Shown one piece after another: positions 1 through 7,942 of a stretch of 49,986 nucleotides of DNA. Under the pieces are notes generated by a model. That model saw nothing but the letters and a program-made list of their open reading frames with translations. It was not told where the DNA came from and made no database searches. The DNA is from DASSFG01 sp035547915 (GTDB lineage Bacteria > Planctomycetota > Planctomycetia > Pirellulales > JAICIG01): assembly GCA_035547915.1 (NCBI GenBank), contig DASZTS010000097.1:1-49986 (forward strand). Reading direction: 5' to 3'. The translations under genes were made by a program, and so were the position numbers. Numbering within the stretch: the stretch's first letter is position 1; every line of letters begins with the position of its first letter.

Positions 1-117
1 GAAGGCGCCCAAGCCATGCTCTCACTGCGAGCCTTCTACCTGAATGACCAATGGGACGACTTCGTCAACCACCGCATTCAGGCTGAGCAAGAGCAGCTCT
101 ATGCGCAAGCCGCGTAA
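1..117 (+). pseudogene. C-terminal end of an ISKra4-type transposase (partial at window edge)
   Basis: Frame 1 is open from the first base to a TAA at 115-117 and encodes 38 residues beginning EGAQAMLSLRAFYLN and ending EQEQLYAQAA. The pattern 'EGA-x-AML-x-LRA' followed by an acidic/aromatic stretch and an 'EQ' end resembles the C-terminus of ISKra4-family transposases. The left part lies outside the window, so whether the transposase is intact is unknown. It sits directly against a truncated BON-domain gene, which suggests that the element end lies just past the stop codon. The family call is from memory of the C-terminal pattern only. Confidence 0.5.
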
Positions 118-376
118 CGGCGGACAGCGAGTTGCAACCAATTCAATTACCATCGCGCCAGAGGTAAGCCCGTCGGAAATCAAGGGATTAATTGAATCTG
201 CCTTCCGACGTAGTGCCGAACTCGATGCCCGAAGGATAACGGTGGAGACACATGGTGGCAAAGTGGTGCTCCATGGCAACGTAAGCTCCTGGGCCGAAGA
301 GGAAAAGGCAACTCAAGCTGCGTGGGCGGCTCCGGGTGTCACCGAGGTCGAAAATCAGATCACCGTTACACCTTAG
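118..376 (+). pseudogene. 5'-truncated BON-domain protein
   Basis: The frame ending at TAG 374-376 encodes one clear BON domain: SPSEIKGLIESAFRRSAELD, then ITVETHGGKVVLHGNV, then a tryptophan-containing stretch and VTEVENQITVTP. In the family, BON domains bind membranes or ligands in periplasmic or stress proteins. The residues just before it (VATNSITIAPEV) look like the end of a preceding BON repeat, so the protein probably had two or three. Upstream, homology stops at the transposase end. The only in-frame starts (ATG 44, ATG 101) lie inside transposase sequence. I infer truncation by insertion or recombination; a short chimeric product is possible. Confidence 0.6.
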
Positions 377-399
377 CTGGTGGCCTAACCGAAAGTTCC

Positions 400-861
400 A
401 TGCCAGGACGTTTAGCCGTGCAAGAATTCAACGCGGTGCTCGTGCCTGTCGACTTTTCAGACGCCGCTCACAACGCCTTTGAGTACGCTATCGGGCTCGT
501 TTCATGCCTCGAGCCCATAGTGATGTTATTGCACGTAATGGACGTGAGCCAGATCGACTTCGCCGTGGCCCACGAACTGGGGGCTCGGGAAGAGGTTGTC
601 GACGTGATGCGTGCCCGCGCCGAACGAGCGCTTGCCGACTACGGGCCACGATCCGGCGTCCAGGTCATGACGATCGTTGTGGAGGGAACCCCCTTCCTGG
701 AGATCATCAAGAAAGCCGAAGAGCTACAGGCCGACGCAATCCTGATGGGCAAATTCGGCTTGCGAGGCAAGATTGATCCCTGTCTATTCGGCACGATGGC
801 CGAACATGTCATTCGTGGCAGTACTAGGCCGGTGATCGTGCTTCCTGCGTTGAGGCGCTGA
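400..861 (+). CDS. Universal stress protein (single UspA domain)
   Basis: This 153-residue protein has the UspA layout: a first beta strand and DFS turn near residue 12-20 (NAVLVPVDFSDAAHNAFEYA), a central VEGTPFLEIIKKA helix, and a C-terminal nucleotide-loop region (ILMGKFGLRG...FGTMAEHVIRGSTRPVIVLP). UspA proteins are cytoplasmic and bind ATP or other nucleotides during stress or growth arrest. The loop resembles the ATP-binding G-x2-G-x9-G-[ST] pattern with one extra residue. I chose ATG 400; GTG 418 is an alternative that starts closer to the first strand. It lies just after the broken BON gene, and a second Usp protein lies nearby on the other strand, so this was probably a stress cluster. 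Confidence 0.85.
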   Translation: MPGRLAVQEFNAVLVPVDFSDAAHNAFEYAIGLVSCLEPIVMLLHVMDVSQIDFAVAHELGAREEVVDVMRARAERALADYGPRSGVQVMTIVVEGTPFLEIIKKAEELQADAILMGKFGLRGKIDPCLFGTMAEHVIRGSTRPVIVLPALRR

Positions 862-870
862 TCCGAGCCT

Positions 871-889
871 CTCGGCGGCCTTCGCCGAG
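871..889 (+). terminator. Hairpin 10 bases after the usp stop codon
   Basis: The 7-base arms CTCGGCG (871-877) and CGCCGAG (883-889) pair perfectly around a 5-base loop. There is no T-run after it, so it is only terminator-like. It also faces the end of the minus-strand kinase remnant. Confidence 0.35.
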
Positions 890-950
890 GAAACGCCGTT
901 ACGTCAGCGACGAGAGGATCGGCTTGGCGCGACTGGCGAACGGGTAACGA

Positions 951-1253
951 TTAGTCCTTCGAGCGGAAGTGCTTCGGCACGGTGAGAATGAACTCTGCCC
1001 CAGAGTCATCGCAATTGCCGAGACGAATGCCTACTTCATGCGCCTCAATGATTCGCTTGGCGATCGCCATCCCCAGCCCGGTTCGTTTGTGCCTGGTGGT
1101 ATAGAACGGCTCGAAGATCATTTGCTTCTGCTCGGCATTCAAACCTGGACCGTTGTCGCGCACCGTCACCCGCCATGCAGCACGTCCAGAAAGTGGATTA
1201 CCATCGCATCCGCACAGGCCGCCAGGGAGTTTTCAAACAAGTTGCGAAAGGCT
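951..1253 (-). pseudogene. Remnant of a sensor histidine kinase ATPase domain
   Basis: The C-terminal 72 residues in one frame contain the HATPase_c G1 box (RDNGPGL), the F box (IFEPFYTT) and the G2 box (GLGMAIAKRIIEAH). Just upstream, in a different frame, lies the N box (AFRNLFENSLAACAD). The two frames must join around 1190-1215 through an indel, and the N-box frame otherwise hits a stop. Homology begins exactly where the downstream-facing Usp gene ends, so everything before the N box (sensor, DHp domain, phospho-accepting His) is missing. It cannot work as a kinase. I read it as the 3' remnant of a rearranged gene. Confidence 0.75.
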
Positions 1254-2081
1254 TCACTGCGAGAGGAACAAGGGGAGTTCGGCGTGACGAATCACTTCGA
1301 GCGCCGTTTCGCCAAACCAGCGCCGCAGCAACAGGCTCCTTGCGCTATTGCCGAGAACGAGCATGTCCGCGTCCCATGCTTGAGCGTATCGAAGCAGATG
1401 CCATCTCGGTGCAAACGGCGAGACTTCGATCTCCGGCTGGTAGCCATGCGATCGGCAATACTCTGCAGCATCGGCAAGTATCCGCTCGCCGTCACTAACT
1501 CGTTCGTTGAAAGTCACCAATTTGATCCGTACGTCCGACCACAGTCGGAGCTGAATGAACTGCCTCATGGTTCGCGCCGACTCTACGGAACCGCTGTAGG
1601 CAATCATTACGCGGTGGATGGAACGGGCGTGCCCATTGACCGCTACGAGAGGCCGGACTCCGTCACGGACAAGGTTCACCAGCTCATCGGGTGGCTCGTC
1701 GACCAACTCCCATTCAAAGAGCCCGTCTAATCCGGCGACAACCACGTCGTGATATCTCGAAAGGTTTACCAACCGATCAATCGGGTCTCCCTCCTCGCGG
1801 ACGACGTGGTGCGGCACGCCTGCTACGGCGGCAGCGGTCTCGAATTCGGCAACGGCCTCGTCGAGCGACTGTTTCGCGGCGCGCGTGCGATACTGCCGCA
1901 GTTGTATGGCCGACGTCGTACCACCGACGGGCACGGGACCGACCGACCAAAGACGCGGCGCATCGAAAAGCGCCGCCGCGGTCAGTTCCGCGCCGTGGAG
2001 ACGCGCCAACTCGATCGCCTGTTGGATTGTTGGCAACAAAGAGGTCCCGCCACCAAGGGGAACAAGAATTCGGCTAATCAT
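1254..2081 (-). CDS. Universal stress protein, tandem UspA domains
   Basis: This 275-residue protein has two Usp-like halves. The first starts MISRILVPLGGG and ends near ELVNLVRDGVRPLVAVNGH; the second starts at about residue 155 with HRVMIAYSGSVESARTM and ends WDADMLVLGNSARSLLLRRWFGETALEVIRHAELPLFLSQ. Such tandem proteins are soluble and probably bind nucleotides in one half. In the second half the glycine loop is altered (GNSARS). A GGAAAG ribosome site precedes ATG 2081. The stop codon abuts the kinase remnant, so the 3' flank has been rearranged, but the Usp reading frame looks complete. Confidence 0.8.
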   Translation of the reverse strand: MISRILVPLGGGTSLLPTIQQAIELARLHGAELTAAALFDAPRLWSVGPVPVGGTTSAIQLRQYRTRAAKQSLDEAVAEFETAAAVAGVPHHVVREEGDPIDRLVNLSRYHDVVVAGLDGLFEWELVDEPPDELVNLVRDGVRPLVAVNGHARSIHRVMIAYSGSVESARTMRQFIQLRLWSDVRIKLVTFNERVSDGERILADAAEYCRSHGYQPEIEVSPFAPRWHLLRYAQAWDADMLVLGNSARSLLLRRWFGETALEVIRHAELPLFLSQ

Positions 2082-2397
2082 GATCAGGTACTTTCCAGCT
2101 GTTCGAAATGAATCGAGCCACGACGACCCTCGAGAGCTCCCGGTGTCACCTTTTGGATTTCCAGCGCGTTCTCACAGGCGGCAATCCGCTGCGCGTGCGG
2201 AACTGATCAGGATTCCACGAGGCTCGGATCGCTGCCGTTTGAGCGGCGATCTCTTCCGGAGACGGCCAGTTGTTTCGAGAGTTCAACCGCCTGCGTGTTG
2301 ACATGGAATCATGACTCCGTATTTGGATAGGTCCCGACCGCTTCGTAACCGCGGCCTGAATTCCTCGTCGGAAGCAATCGACATGCCGTATCTGGAA

Positions 2398-2550
2398 GTT
2401 ACCAGCGACACTTGAGTCATGGGAGACCACGTTAATTCGCTGCCGCTGCGCGCGCTGGGCTGGTTGACCTCGCTATTCTTGACCGCTGTGGCAGGAATGC
2501 TGTTTTGCAGCGCATCTGGCAGTCTGCTGTCGGTTGGTCAACGGCTGTGA
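2398..2550 (+). pseudogene. Probable C-terminal remnant of an Nramp-type metal transporter
   Basis: The frame reads VTSDT, then a TGA stop, then VMGDHVNSLPLRALGWLTSLFLTA and a hydrophobic end. The order (SD)-x-x-VMG(D/E)-x-VN followed by a short polar stretch and a last membrane helix (LGWLT...) matches the C-terminus of Nramp/MntH transporters as I remember them. The TGA at 2413-2415 is where an Arg codon (CGA) would be expected. No other part of an Nramp gene is recognisable upstream. The rest of 2082-2886 shows no gene I can support. Confidence 0.4.
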
Positions 2551-2886
2551 ACGCCGGCACCTTCCGTCGTTTTATCTCGATTACTCAGTGTTGTCCGGCC
2601 AATCACTCCAGCTCGCGCGCATCGAGCGGAGGCGCTCGACAGTCAACGGCAACCACCCTCGCCTGGCGACACCCTTTATCGGGATGAGATAGCGGGCGAC
2701 CGGGTAATGCACGCTGTGCTATTTCGCACATTCGGCGCGCTCGCAAAAGCGCATCATGCGATCTTTTCGCCTGTCGTAACCGCATATGAATCGACGTTTT
2801 TATCACGGTACACGCTTTGCGAACCGGGAGGCCGTTGCATCAATGGGTCAATAGCTAGCCTCGAAGAGAAATAAAGGACTTGCCCA

Positions 2887-3066
2887 ATGAAAACCTTGTC
2901 TCAACCGAAATCAAACCGCACCCGACCCGCTGCTCGGCGTGCCGCTGCGATCAAGGCGGGTTGGCCGGCGCGTGAGCGAAATGAGCGTGCCATCATGGCG
3001 GCCACACGGCAATGCTTGCTGGTCGCGTCCATTCTGGCCTCGGTCTCCGATTCCCGCGCAGCGTGA
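2887..3066 (+). CDS. Small basic protein, conserved-looking, unknown function
   Basis: This is a 59-residue protein with 12 Arg or Lys residues in the first 40. It starts MKTLSQPKSNRTRPAARRAA, continues IKAGWPARERNERAIMAATR, and has a short hydrophobic end (CLLVASILASV). An AAAGGA ribosome site lies 8 bases before ATG 2887, which is a strong reason to accept it. The 'RRAA..KAGW.ARER..R' pattern looks like small proteins I associate with planctomycetes, but I cannot name a family. It is followed 41 bases later by the baeRF-like gene and probably shares its transcript. The basic N-terminal region suggests nucleic acid or ribosome binding, which is inference only. Confidence 0.5.
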   Translation: MKTLSQPKSNRTRPAARRAAAIKAGWPARERNERAIMAATRQCLLVASILASVSDSRAA

Positions 3067-3107
3067 TCGAGTCGACTGCCGTGAGAACTCAGTTGGAGGA
3101 AAAAGCG

Positions 3108-4280
3108 ATGGAACCAATGACACAAAGCACCTTCGATACATTGTTGCAGTACTGCGGCTGGCCCTGCGTGTCCGTCTATCTGCCTACGCACGCCCGCGGC
3201 ATCGAAGGCCAGGCGGGACACATTCGACTGAAGAACCTTCTGACCGAAGCAGAAAAGCGACTAGTGGCCCGCGGAATCCGTCCCATCGAGGCCCGCGATT
3301 TCTTGGCACCTGCCAATTCGTTGGTCGAGAACAGAGCGTTCTGGAAAGGCCAGACCGACGGCCTGGCGATCTTCGTTTCGCCGGAAGTGACCCAATCGTT
3401 TTTTTTGCCGATGGCGGTAGGGGAAATCGCGGTCGTCAACTCGAGATTCCACGTCGCGCCGCTCGTCTCGCTGTTTGATGAGCAGACGGACCATTACATT
3501 CTGGCGCTCAGCGAAAACCGGGTGCGGCTGTTGAAGGCCGACCGTTGGCAGGCACACGGAGTGGCGGTGCCCAACTTGCCGAGCGATGCCACGGAGGCAT
3601 TACACTACGATCACCCCACCGACACCCGCCAGTTTCACACGGCCTTGCTGGGCCGTGGAACGAGCAAGCTCGGCGCCTACCACGGTAGCGGAGATTTCTT
3701 CGAACAAGAGAAGAGCGAACTCTTGGAATATTTTCGCGTGGTCGATCGGGCGCTCCACCCCGTGTTATGCGCGGAGCGAGCCCCGCTGGTCTTTGTCGGC
3801 GTCGATTATCTATTCCCGATTTTCCAACAGGCGAACAACTATCCGCATCTGTCCGAAGCTCACGTACATGGAAATCCCGACATCTGGACCGACCGGGAGT
3901 TGCACGAGAAGGTGTGGCAATGCATTGCCCCTCAATTAGCCATTCCACGGGAAAAGGCGCTCGCGCGTTACTCCGGTCTCGCCAACGACGGCTGGCGATC
4001 CGATGATTTGCTGGCAATTCTGAGCGCGGCTCACCACGGGCAAGTCGAGACGCTCTTGGTTGACGTCTCGCAGCCGATATGGGGGAAATGGCACAGTGAA
4101 GAACGCCGATTGCAAGTGCATGACCGACGTCGCGACGACAGCGACGACATGGTCGATCTGGCGATTGCTCAGGTGTTGGCGCATAAGGGAGCGGTCTACT
4201 CGGTGCCAAGCACGGCCCTTGGGGCAGGAAAGCACTGCCAAGCCATCTTCCGCTATCACCTCCTTCAGTTGGCCCACTGA
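3108..4280 (+). CDS. baeRF-type (archaeo-eukaryotic release factor-like) protein
   Basis: This 390-residue soluble protein matches the bacterial baeRF group, relatives of eRF1/aRF1 and Pelota thought to act at stalled or hibernating ribosomes. It has an N-terminal region (VSVYLPTHARGIEGQAGHIRL, residues about 20-40), a central domain starting HYILALSENRVRLLKADRW, and a C-terminal L7Ae/eRF1-domain-3-like part (AAHHGQVETLLVDVSQPIWG, then MVDLAIAQVLAHKGAVYSVP). ATG 3108 is chosen because GGAGGA lies 8 bases before it; earlier in-frame starts overlap the small upstream gene. baeRF genes often lie near Usp and other stress genes, as here. The assignment rests on domain order and motifs. Confidence 0.7.
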   Translation: MEPMTQSTFDTLLQYCGWPCVSVYLPTHARGIEGQAGHIRLKNLLTEAEKRLVARGIRPIEARDFLAPANSLVENRAFWKGQTDGLAIFVSPEVTQSFFLPMAVGEIAVVNSRFHVAPLVSLFDEQTDHYILALSENRVRLLKADRWQAHGVAVPNLPSDATEALHYDHPTDTRQFHTALLGRGTSKLGAYHGSGDFFEQEKSELLEYFRVVDRALHPVLCAERAPLVFVGVDYLFPIFQQANNYPHLSEAHVHGNPDIWTDRELHEKVWQCIAPQLAIPREKALARYSGLANDGWRSDDLLAILSAAHHGQVETLLVDVSQPIWGKWHSEERRLQVHDRRRDDSDDMVDLAIAQVLAHKGAVYSVPSTALGAGKHCQAIFRYHLLQLAH

Positions 4281-5814
4281 ACGGGACCCCAGTTTTCGGG
4301 CGCTGCGCCGCGTAGTTGGAAGTGAGCATAGCCTGTGTGCCACGTGTGGAGACCACTTCTTACTTGGCGATGGCGAGATAGTGCGAGGCATGCGCCCCTT
4401 CAACTCGTAACGGACCAGGCTTGGCGCCGGCGAGGGCCATACCGTGGGAAGGCCAATGCAGAGGGATGGAATCGCGCATCGCCCCGATGAAACAGATCAA
4501 CTGACGTCAAGCCGACTGACGCAAGCTGCTCGCCGCTAGAAATCGTCGCCCCCGGTCTTGGCGTCTCGCTCGTTATCTCCATTTACCGGTAGCCGACCGG
4601 GAAATCGTTTACTGTCGATGGTTGGTTGTGTGGCTGCCGAACCGCAACTCTCTGCTTTGCGACCTTGCCGCACGCTCCGTGTGACAATTCGCTCACTTCC
4701 GCGCGCCCAACACGATCCCCTTAAGGCCATTGTTTCTGCAGAAACGCGGCATTGTTGTGTCTTGGGCCTGCATAGCCGACTCCGGCGCGTCACTTGCTTA
4801 ACCTAACAACGCATACGGGCGGTGCACTGCGTCGCTATGAAAAGTCACACGATGTCTGCGCACCATTTGCCGGTAAAGCTTTTGCCGTGCCGGCGCGCGT
4901 GTGCTCCTTGTCACGTCCGCGGCGTTTTTGCCCTCCCAGGAATTTGGTTTTCTGGGCAAGCGCGAACGAAGTGTTATGGGGGTCTTCAGATCCGCGACGA
5001 TTTGACGTTCCGGTAGCCGTTGGATGTGACCGAATGCAGGCGCGCACGACGTCGCTTTTGAATTTGCAGTCGGTCGATGTGGCTTTCGCCATGCTGGTGA
5101 AACCGCGGGTTGGTAATCGCGGCCCGCTTGGAAAAGCCAGAATAGTTGGCGCCGGCGGGGACGGCAACGAAGGCGCACAGCCAGGGCACGCGGATTTTTC
5201 CGCTGCGAGTCCTTCTCGGCGCCAATGGGTCACCGTCAATCGAGGTTCATCGGCTTGACGACTGCAATCACGATTTCTAGCCGCGTAGGGCATCGGGGAA
5301 CACGCAAGCGAGGCTCTGGCAAGAAGCCGCTAGAAGATCGAGCAGTTTCTTGGCGAGTAGGGGACACGTGCCAGCCTGATGCCACCAAATGAGGCGAGCT
5401 TCGGGCCGAATTATCTGGTAGGCAAGAGCGCCAGATGATTTTTTCCCCGGTTGTTTGCCCCAAGGTCACGGGGCCATTAAATTAAGTTGCTGCTCGGCAT
5501 CCGCCGGAAACCAACTTCCTTAACGAGGACAACAACGGCCCCAGCAAGGGCCACTGATACAACTTGAACGACGCGCGAGCGTCGAGTTCTGCTTCCTGAG
5601 AAATTGCGACCCTGAGCCCTCGGGCTCTTGTACCCCAACGAAGCAGCATCTTCGACCGCGCTCCCTGCAAAGGGAGCGTCGGCCGGTGCTGTTCGTTGGT
5701 ACCCCGTCGCAAGGGTCTCAGGAGCGGCCTGGTTCGGCGCTCCTTATTTTTTTGCGCCGCACCTTGGCAGACGTCATGGCTTCAATCCAGTGCCCCATTC
5801 CAGGAACCGAAAAT
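4281..5814. other. 1.5 kb with no supportable gene
   Basis: Six-frame reading gives only short frames with no recognisable domain, no ribosome site followed by a plausible protein, and composition unlike the neighbouring genes. A small perfect hairpin lies at 5660-5677. The stretch may be decayed sequence between the stress region and the Tat-protein operon. The promoter of the gene at 5815 should lie in its last part, but no convincing -35/-10 pair is visible. Confidence 0.6.
5660..5677. repeat. Perfect hairpin, 7-base stem, 4-base loop
   Basis: GCTCCCT (5660-5666), loop GCAA, AGGGAGC (5671-5677). It lies about 140 bases before the Tat-protein start. There is no T-run, so it is not an obvious terminator; it could be a 5' leader structure. 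Confidence 0.3.
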
Positions 5815-6732
5815 ATGTTCACAGACCGACGCCTCTTTCTTAAAAAAATTACCAGAGCGAGTTCGGGTGTTGTGGTGGGTGGCACTTTGCTCTCCGCTCG
5901 CTTTCTCCAGCAGGCGCATGCACGGTACGCGCTGAAGGGAGAACTCTTAGGGAAGTCGCTGCCTCTGCTCAACGACAAGGAGGCTGAAGAGCTGGCACAC
6001 TTGCCACAAAAAGCCCAGGACGACATTCGCCAGTATTTTCATGGCGTCTGTTTGAACGTGCATGGCTTCACCGAGCGTGTGTGCTCGAATGGGTTCGCGG
6101 AGAAGCTGAAGTCATGCGCAAGCGACGAGCAAAAGCACGCGCTGCTCAATGTAGCGTTTAGTCAAAAGGTCGCGACCGGCATAGAGGTGCTGAATCGCGT
6201 CGATGTGATCGCAGGCGAAATCGGCGCGGAGCTCGACCGTAACTGGTCGAAACTGTGCGGACAGCTCAACGATTCATGGAAGTTGACGCTCAAGTCGGCG
6301 ATGCCGAGTGACCAGAGGCTCGACCTAGTGGCGGTCACCCAAGACACGATCTTGCAAAGCCTAGGTGATGCGCGATCGAGGGCGTATCCGCTCGGGCAAC
6401 GGCCAGCCTTGAGCGAGACGATCTCGGAGATCGGCAAAGCCGCGATCTTGCTCTTGCCGGTTGCGGCGGGCGAGCCACAGGTTGCGTTTCCATGGTTCCT
6501 GATACGCGCACTGGTTTCAGCCTGGTCGTACGTCTTGGGCCGACTGGCGCATCCCGCCGCAGACTATCAGCTCGCCATCACGGAACATCTAGCGGCTCTC
6601 GGTAATCGCGTGGCAGCTGAATGCGAACAGGAAGTGCGACGCCGAATCGCCGACTTGCACACCTATCAGCAGCAGGCGATCGACGTTGCGGCAACGAAGA
6701 AAGTGAATCAGATCATTGGAGCACTCATTTAG
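5815..6732 (+). CDS. Tat-exported protein of unknown function
   Basis: This 305-residue protein begins MFTDRRLFLKKITRAS followed by a hydrophobic stretch (VVVGGTLLSARFL) and an Ala-x-Ala-like site (QQAHARYA), which is a twin-arginine signal with the RR-x-F-L-K consensus. ATG 5815 is chosen because it puts the twin arginines at residues 5-6. The mature part is mostly helical, with a Cys pair region (VCLNVHGFTERVCSNGF) around residues 78-94 and a weakly hydrophobic segment (AAILLLPVAAGEPQVAFPWFLIRALVSAW, about residues 214-242). No family is recognised. It leads a tight three-gene set, 11 bases before the lipoprotein gene, so all three probably act together in the envelope. Confidence 0.75.
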   Translation: MFTDRRLFLKKITRASSGVVVGGTLLSARFLQQAHARYALKGELLGKSLPLLNDKEAEELAHLPQKAQDDIRQYFHGVCLNVHGFTERVCSNGFAEKLKSCASDEQKHALLNVAFSQKVATGIEVLNRVDVIAGEIGAELDRNWSKLCGQLNDSWKLTLKSAMPSDQRLDLVAVTQDTILQSLGDARSRAYPLGQRPALSETISEIGKAAILLLPVAAGEPQVAFPWFLIRALVSAWSYVLGRLAHPAADYQLAITEHLAALGNRVAAECEQEVRRRIADLHTYQQQAIDVAATKKVNQIIGALI

Positions 6733-6743
6733 GAGCGCCGGTT

Positions 6744-7007
6744 ATGTCGCGTATTGCCCGGATGAGCGTCTTATTACTGGTATTGGTGTGTGGTTGCGGT
6801 GGCTCGCCATCAAAGGTCGCCGTGTTTGTAAAGGCGCAGCAAAATGCCGTCACCCCCCACGGAAAAATCGATCTCAATTCGGTGCGGGAAGCGCCAGATG
6901 GTGACATCATGTACAGAACCACTGACGGCTCGTGCTGGAAGGTGTCGATGGAAATTGCGGCAGATGGCCAGCCGCGATTTGGGGAGCCCGCGGAAGAAAA
7001 CAATTGA
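6744..7007 (+). CDS. Small putative lipoprotein, unknown function
   Basis: This 87-residue protein starts MSRIARMSVLLLVLVCGCGG. It has a short basic start, a hydrophobic core and a VCGC site that fits a loose lipobox, so it is probably lipid-anchored after signal peptidase II cleavage. The mature part (about 68 residues) is soluble and has a YRTTDGSCWKVSMEI segment that looks like beta structure. AGGAG at 6731-6735 lies 8 bases before ATG 6744. The gene sits between the Tat-protein gene (11 bases upstream) and a membrane-protein gene (28 bases downstream). Confidence 0.7.
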   Translation: MSRIARMSVLLLVLVCGCGGSPSKVAVFVKAQQNAVTPHGKIDLNSVREAPDGDIMYRTTDGSCWKVSMEIAADGQPRFGEPAEENN

Positions 7008-7035
7008 ATCGCCGTATAGGTTTAGTGAGGATCAA

Positions 7036-7668
7036 ATGTCACTCTTCTTCATCGTCCTGAGCCATACTATCACGATCGCCGGCATTTGTGCGTTGTGCTA
7101 CGCCGGCTTTCGCGTTCTCGTCGAGCCCACGGTCAACCAGGAGCGCGTGGTGCGTGGAATTGCACTGGTCGCCGGTGCATTTATTTATCTTGCGGCCAAA
7201 GCGCTGGGTATTGCGGTTCCGACCTTAATCATACAGTCGGTGGAGGCGGCGCACTGGATAACATTGCTCGTAGTGGGCGCAATTATTCCATCACTGACCG
7301 GCTTTCTCCTGATCCGCTATATCATGAAGTGCATGAAAAAGGACGAGACCGTAGCGACACGGGTGATGTTGATGATATCCGCTCTGTGTTTGGTTATGTT
7401 CGCGGACGTCTACGTCGTCGCAGTTGGGGCGGCAAAACTTGAGGAATTGAAGCCGCTTCTTCCCAATGTGACGTTCCTGTTGTCGATGATGTGCTACATC
7501 GTATTTGAATATCGGCCGGCGGCGAGGAAACCCATAGAAGGGCCGAACGCCAGTAGCGTCCCACCGATCGCGGAGTCGCCGAATAATGCAGATGTCGGCA
7601 TCGTATCTAGCCCAGCGCCCACCGGTGAGTCGGCACCGGTTCCTGATGGCTTAACTGCCAGCTTGTGA
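7036..7668 (+). CDS. Membrane protein with about five helices, unknown function
   Basis: This 210-residue protein has hydrophobic segments at roughly residues 3-25 (FFIVLSHTITIAGICALCYAG), 40-55, 66-98 (LIIQSV...LLVVGAIIPSLTGFLLI), 112-132 (VMLMISALCLVMFADVYVV) and 142-158 (LLPNVTFLLSMMCYIVF). The last 50 residues are a Pro/Ala/Ser-rich polar tail. GTGAGG lies 8 bases before ATG 7036. No named family is recognised. It is third in the Tat/lipoprotein/membrane set and the IS1380 element lies 173 bases downstream, so any further operon member could have been cut off. Confidence 0.7.
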   Translation: MSLFFIVLSHTITIAGICALCYAGFRVLVEPTVNQERVVRGIALVAGAFIYLAAKALGIAVPTLIIQSVEAAHWITLLVVGAIIPSLTGFLLIRYIMKCMKKDETVATRVMLMISALCLVMFADVYVVAVGAAKLEELKPLLPNVTFLLSMMCYIVFEYRPAARKPIEGPNASSVPPIAESPNNADVGIVSSPAPTGESAPVPDGLTASL

Positions 7669-7841
7669 TAACGTTGCTTCGACGAATGTTTCTGGCGCGA
7701 CGTACGCCTCGGCGGAACCATGATTGGCTTTGATGGCGCGGTGGAACGGGCCATTCCTTGGACCAACTCAACGAACGCTGATAGCGACACGACTTACGCG
7801 CGGAGCGACTTTGCAGTTCTTTTCTGGAAAAGAAGTCTGAC

Positions 7842-7859
7842 CTAACCCGCATTTCTCAC
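7842..7859 (+). repeat. Left terminal inverted repeat of the IS1380 element
   Basis: CTAACCCGCATTTCTCAC. It matches the reverse complement of 9611-9628 at all 18 positions. Confidence 0.9.
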
Positions 7860-7942
7860 CGCCCCCATAGAAAAAGGCCGCTCCATCTGGCATAAGTTGG
7901 TCTTGCACAAACAACTTTGGCCATTTGCATGGAGGCGGCCTC

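Noticed and set aside
4281..5685. Several overlapping short frames on both strands in the gene-poor stretch
   Set aside because: None has a ribosome site with a plausible protein, a recognisable domain, or the codon-position GC bias of the real genes nearby.
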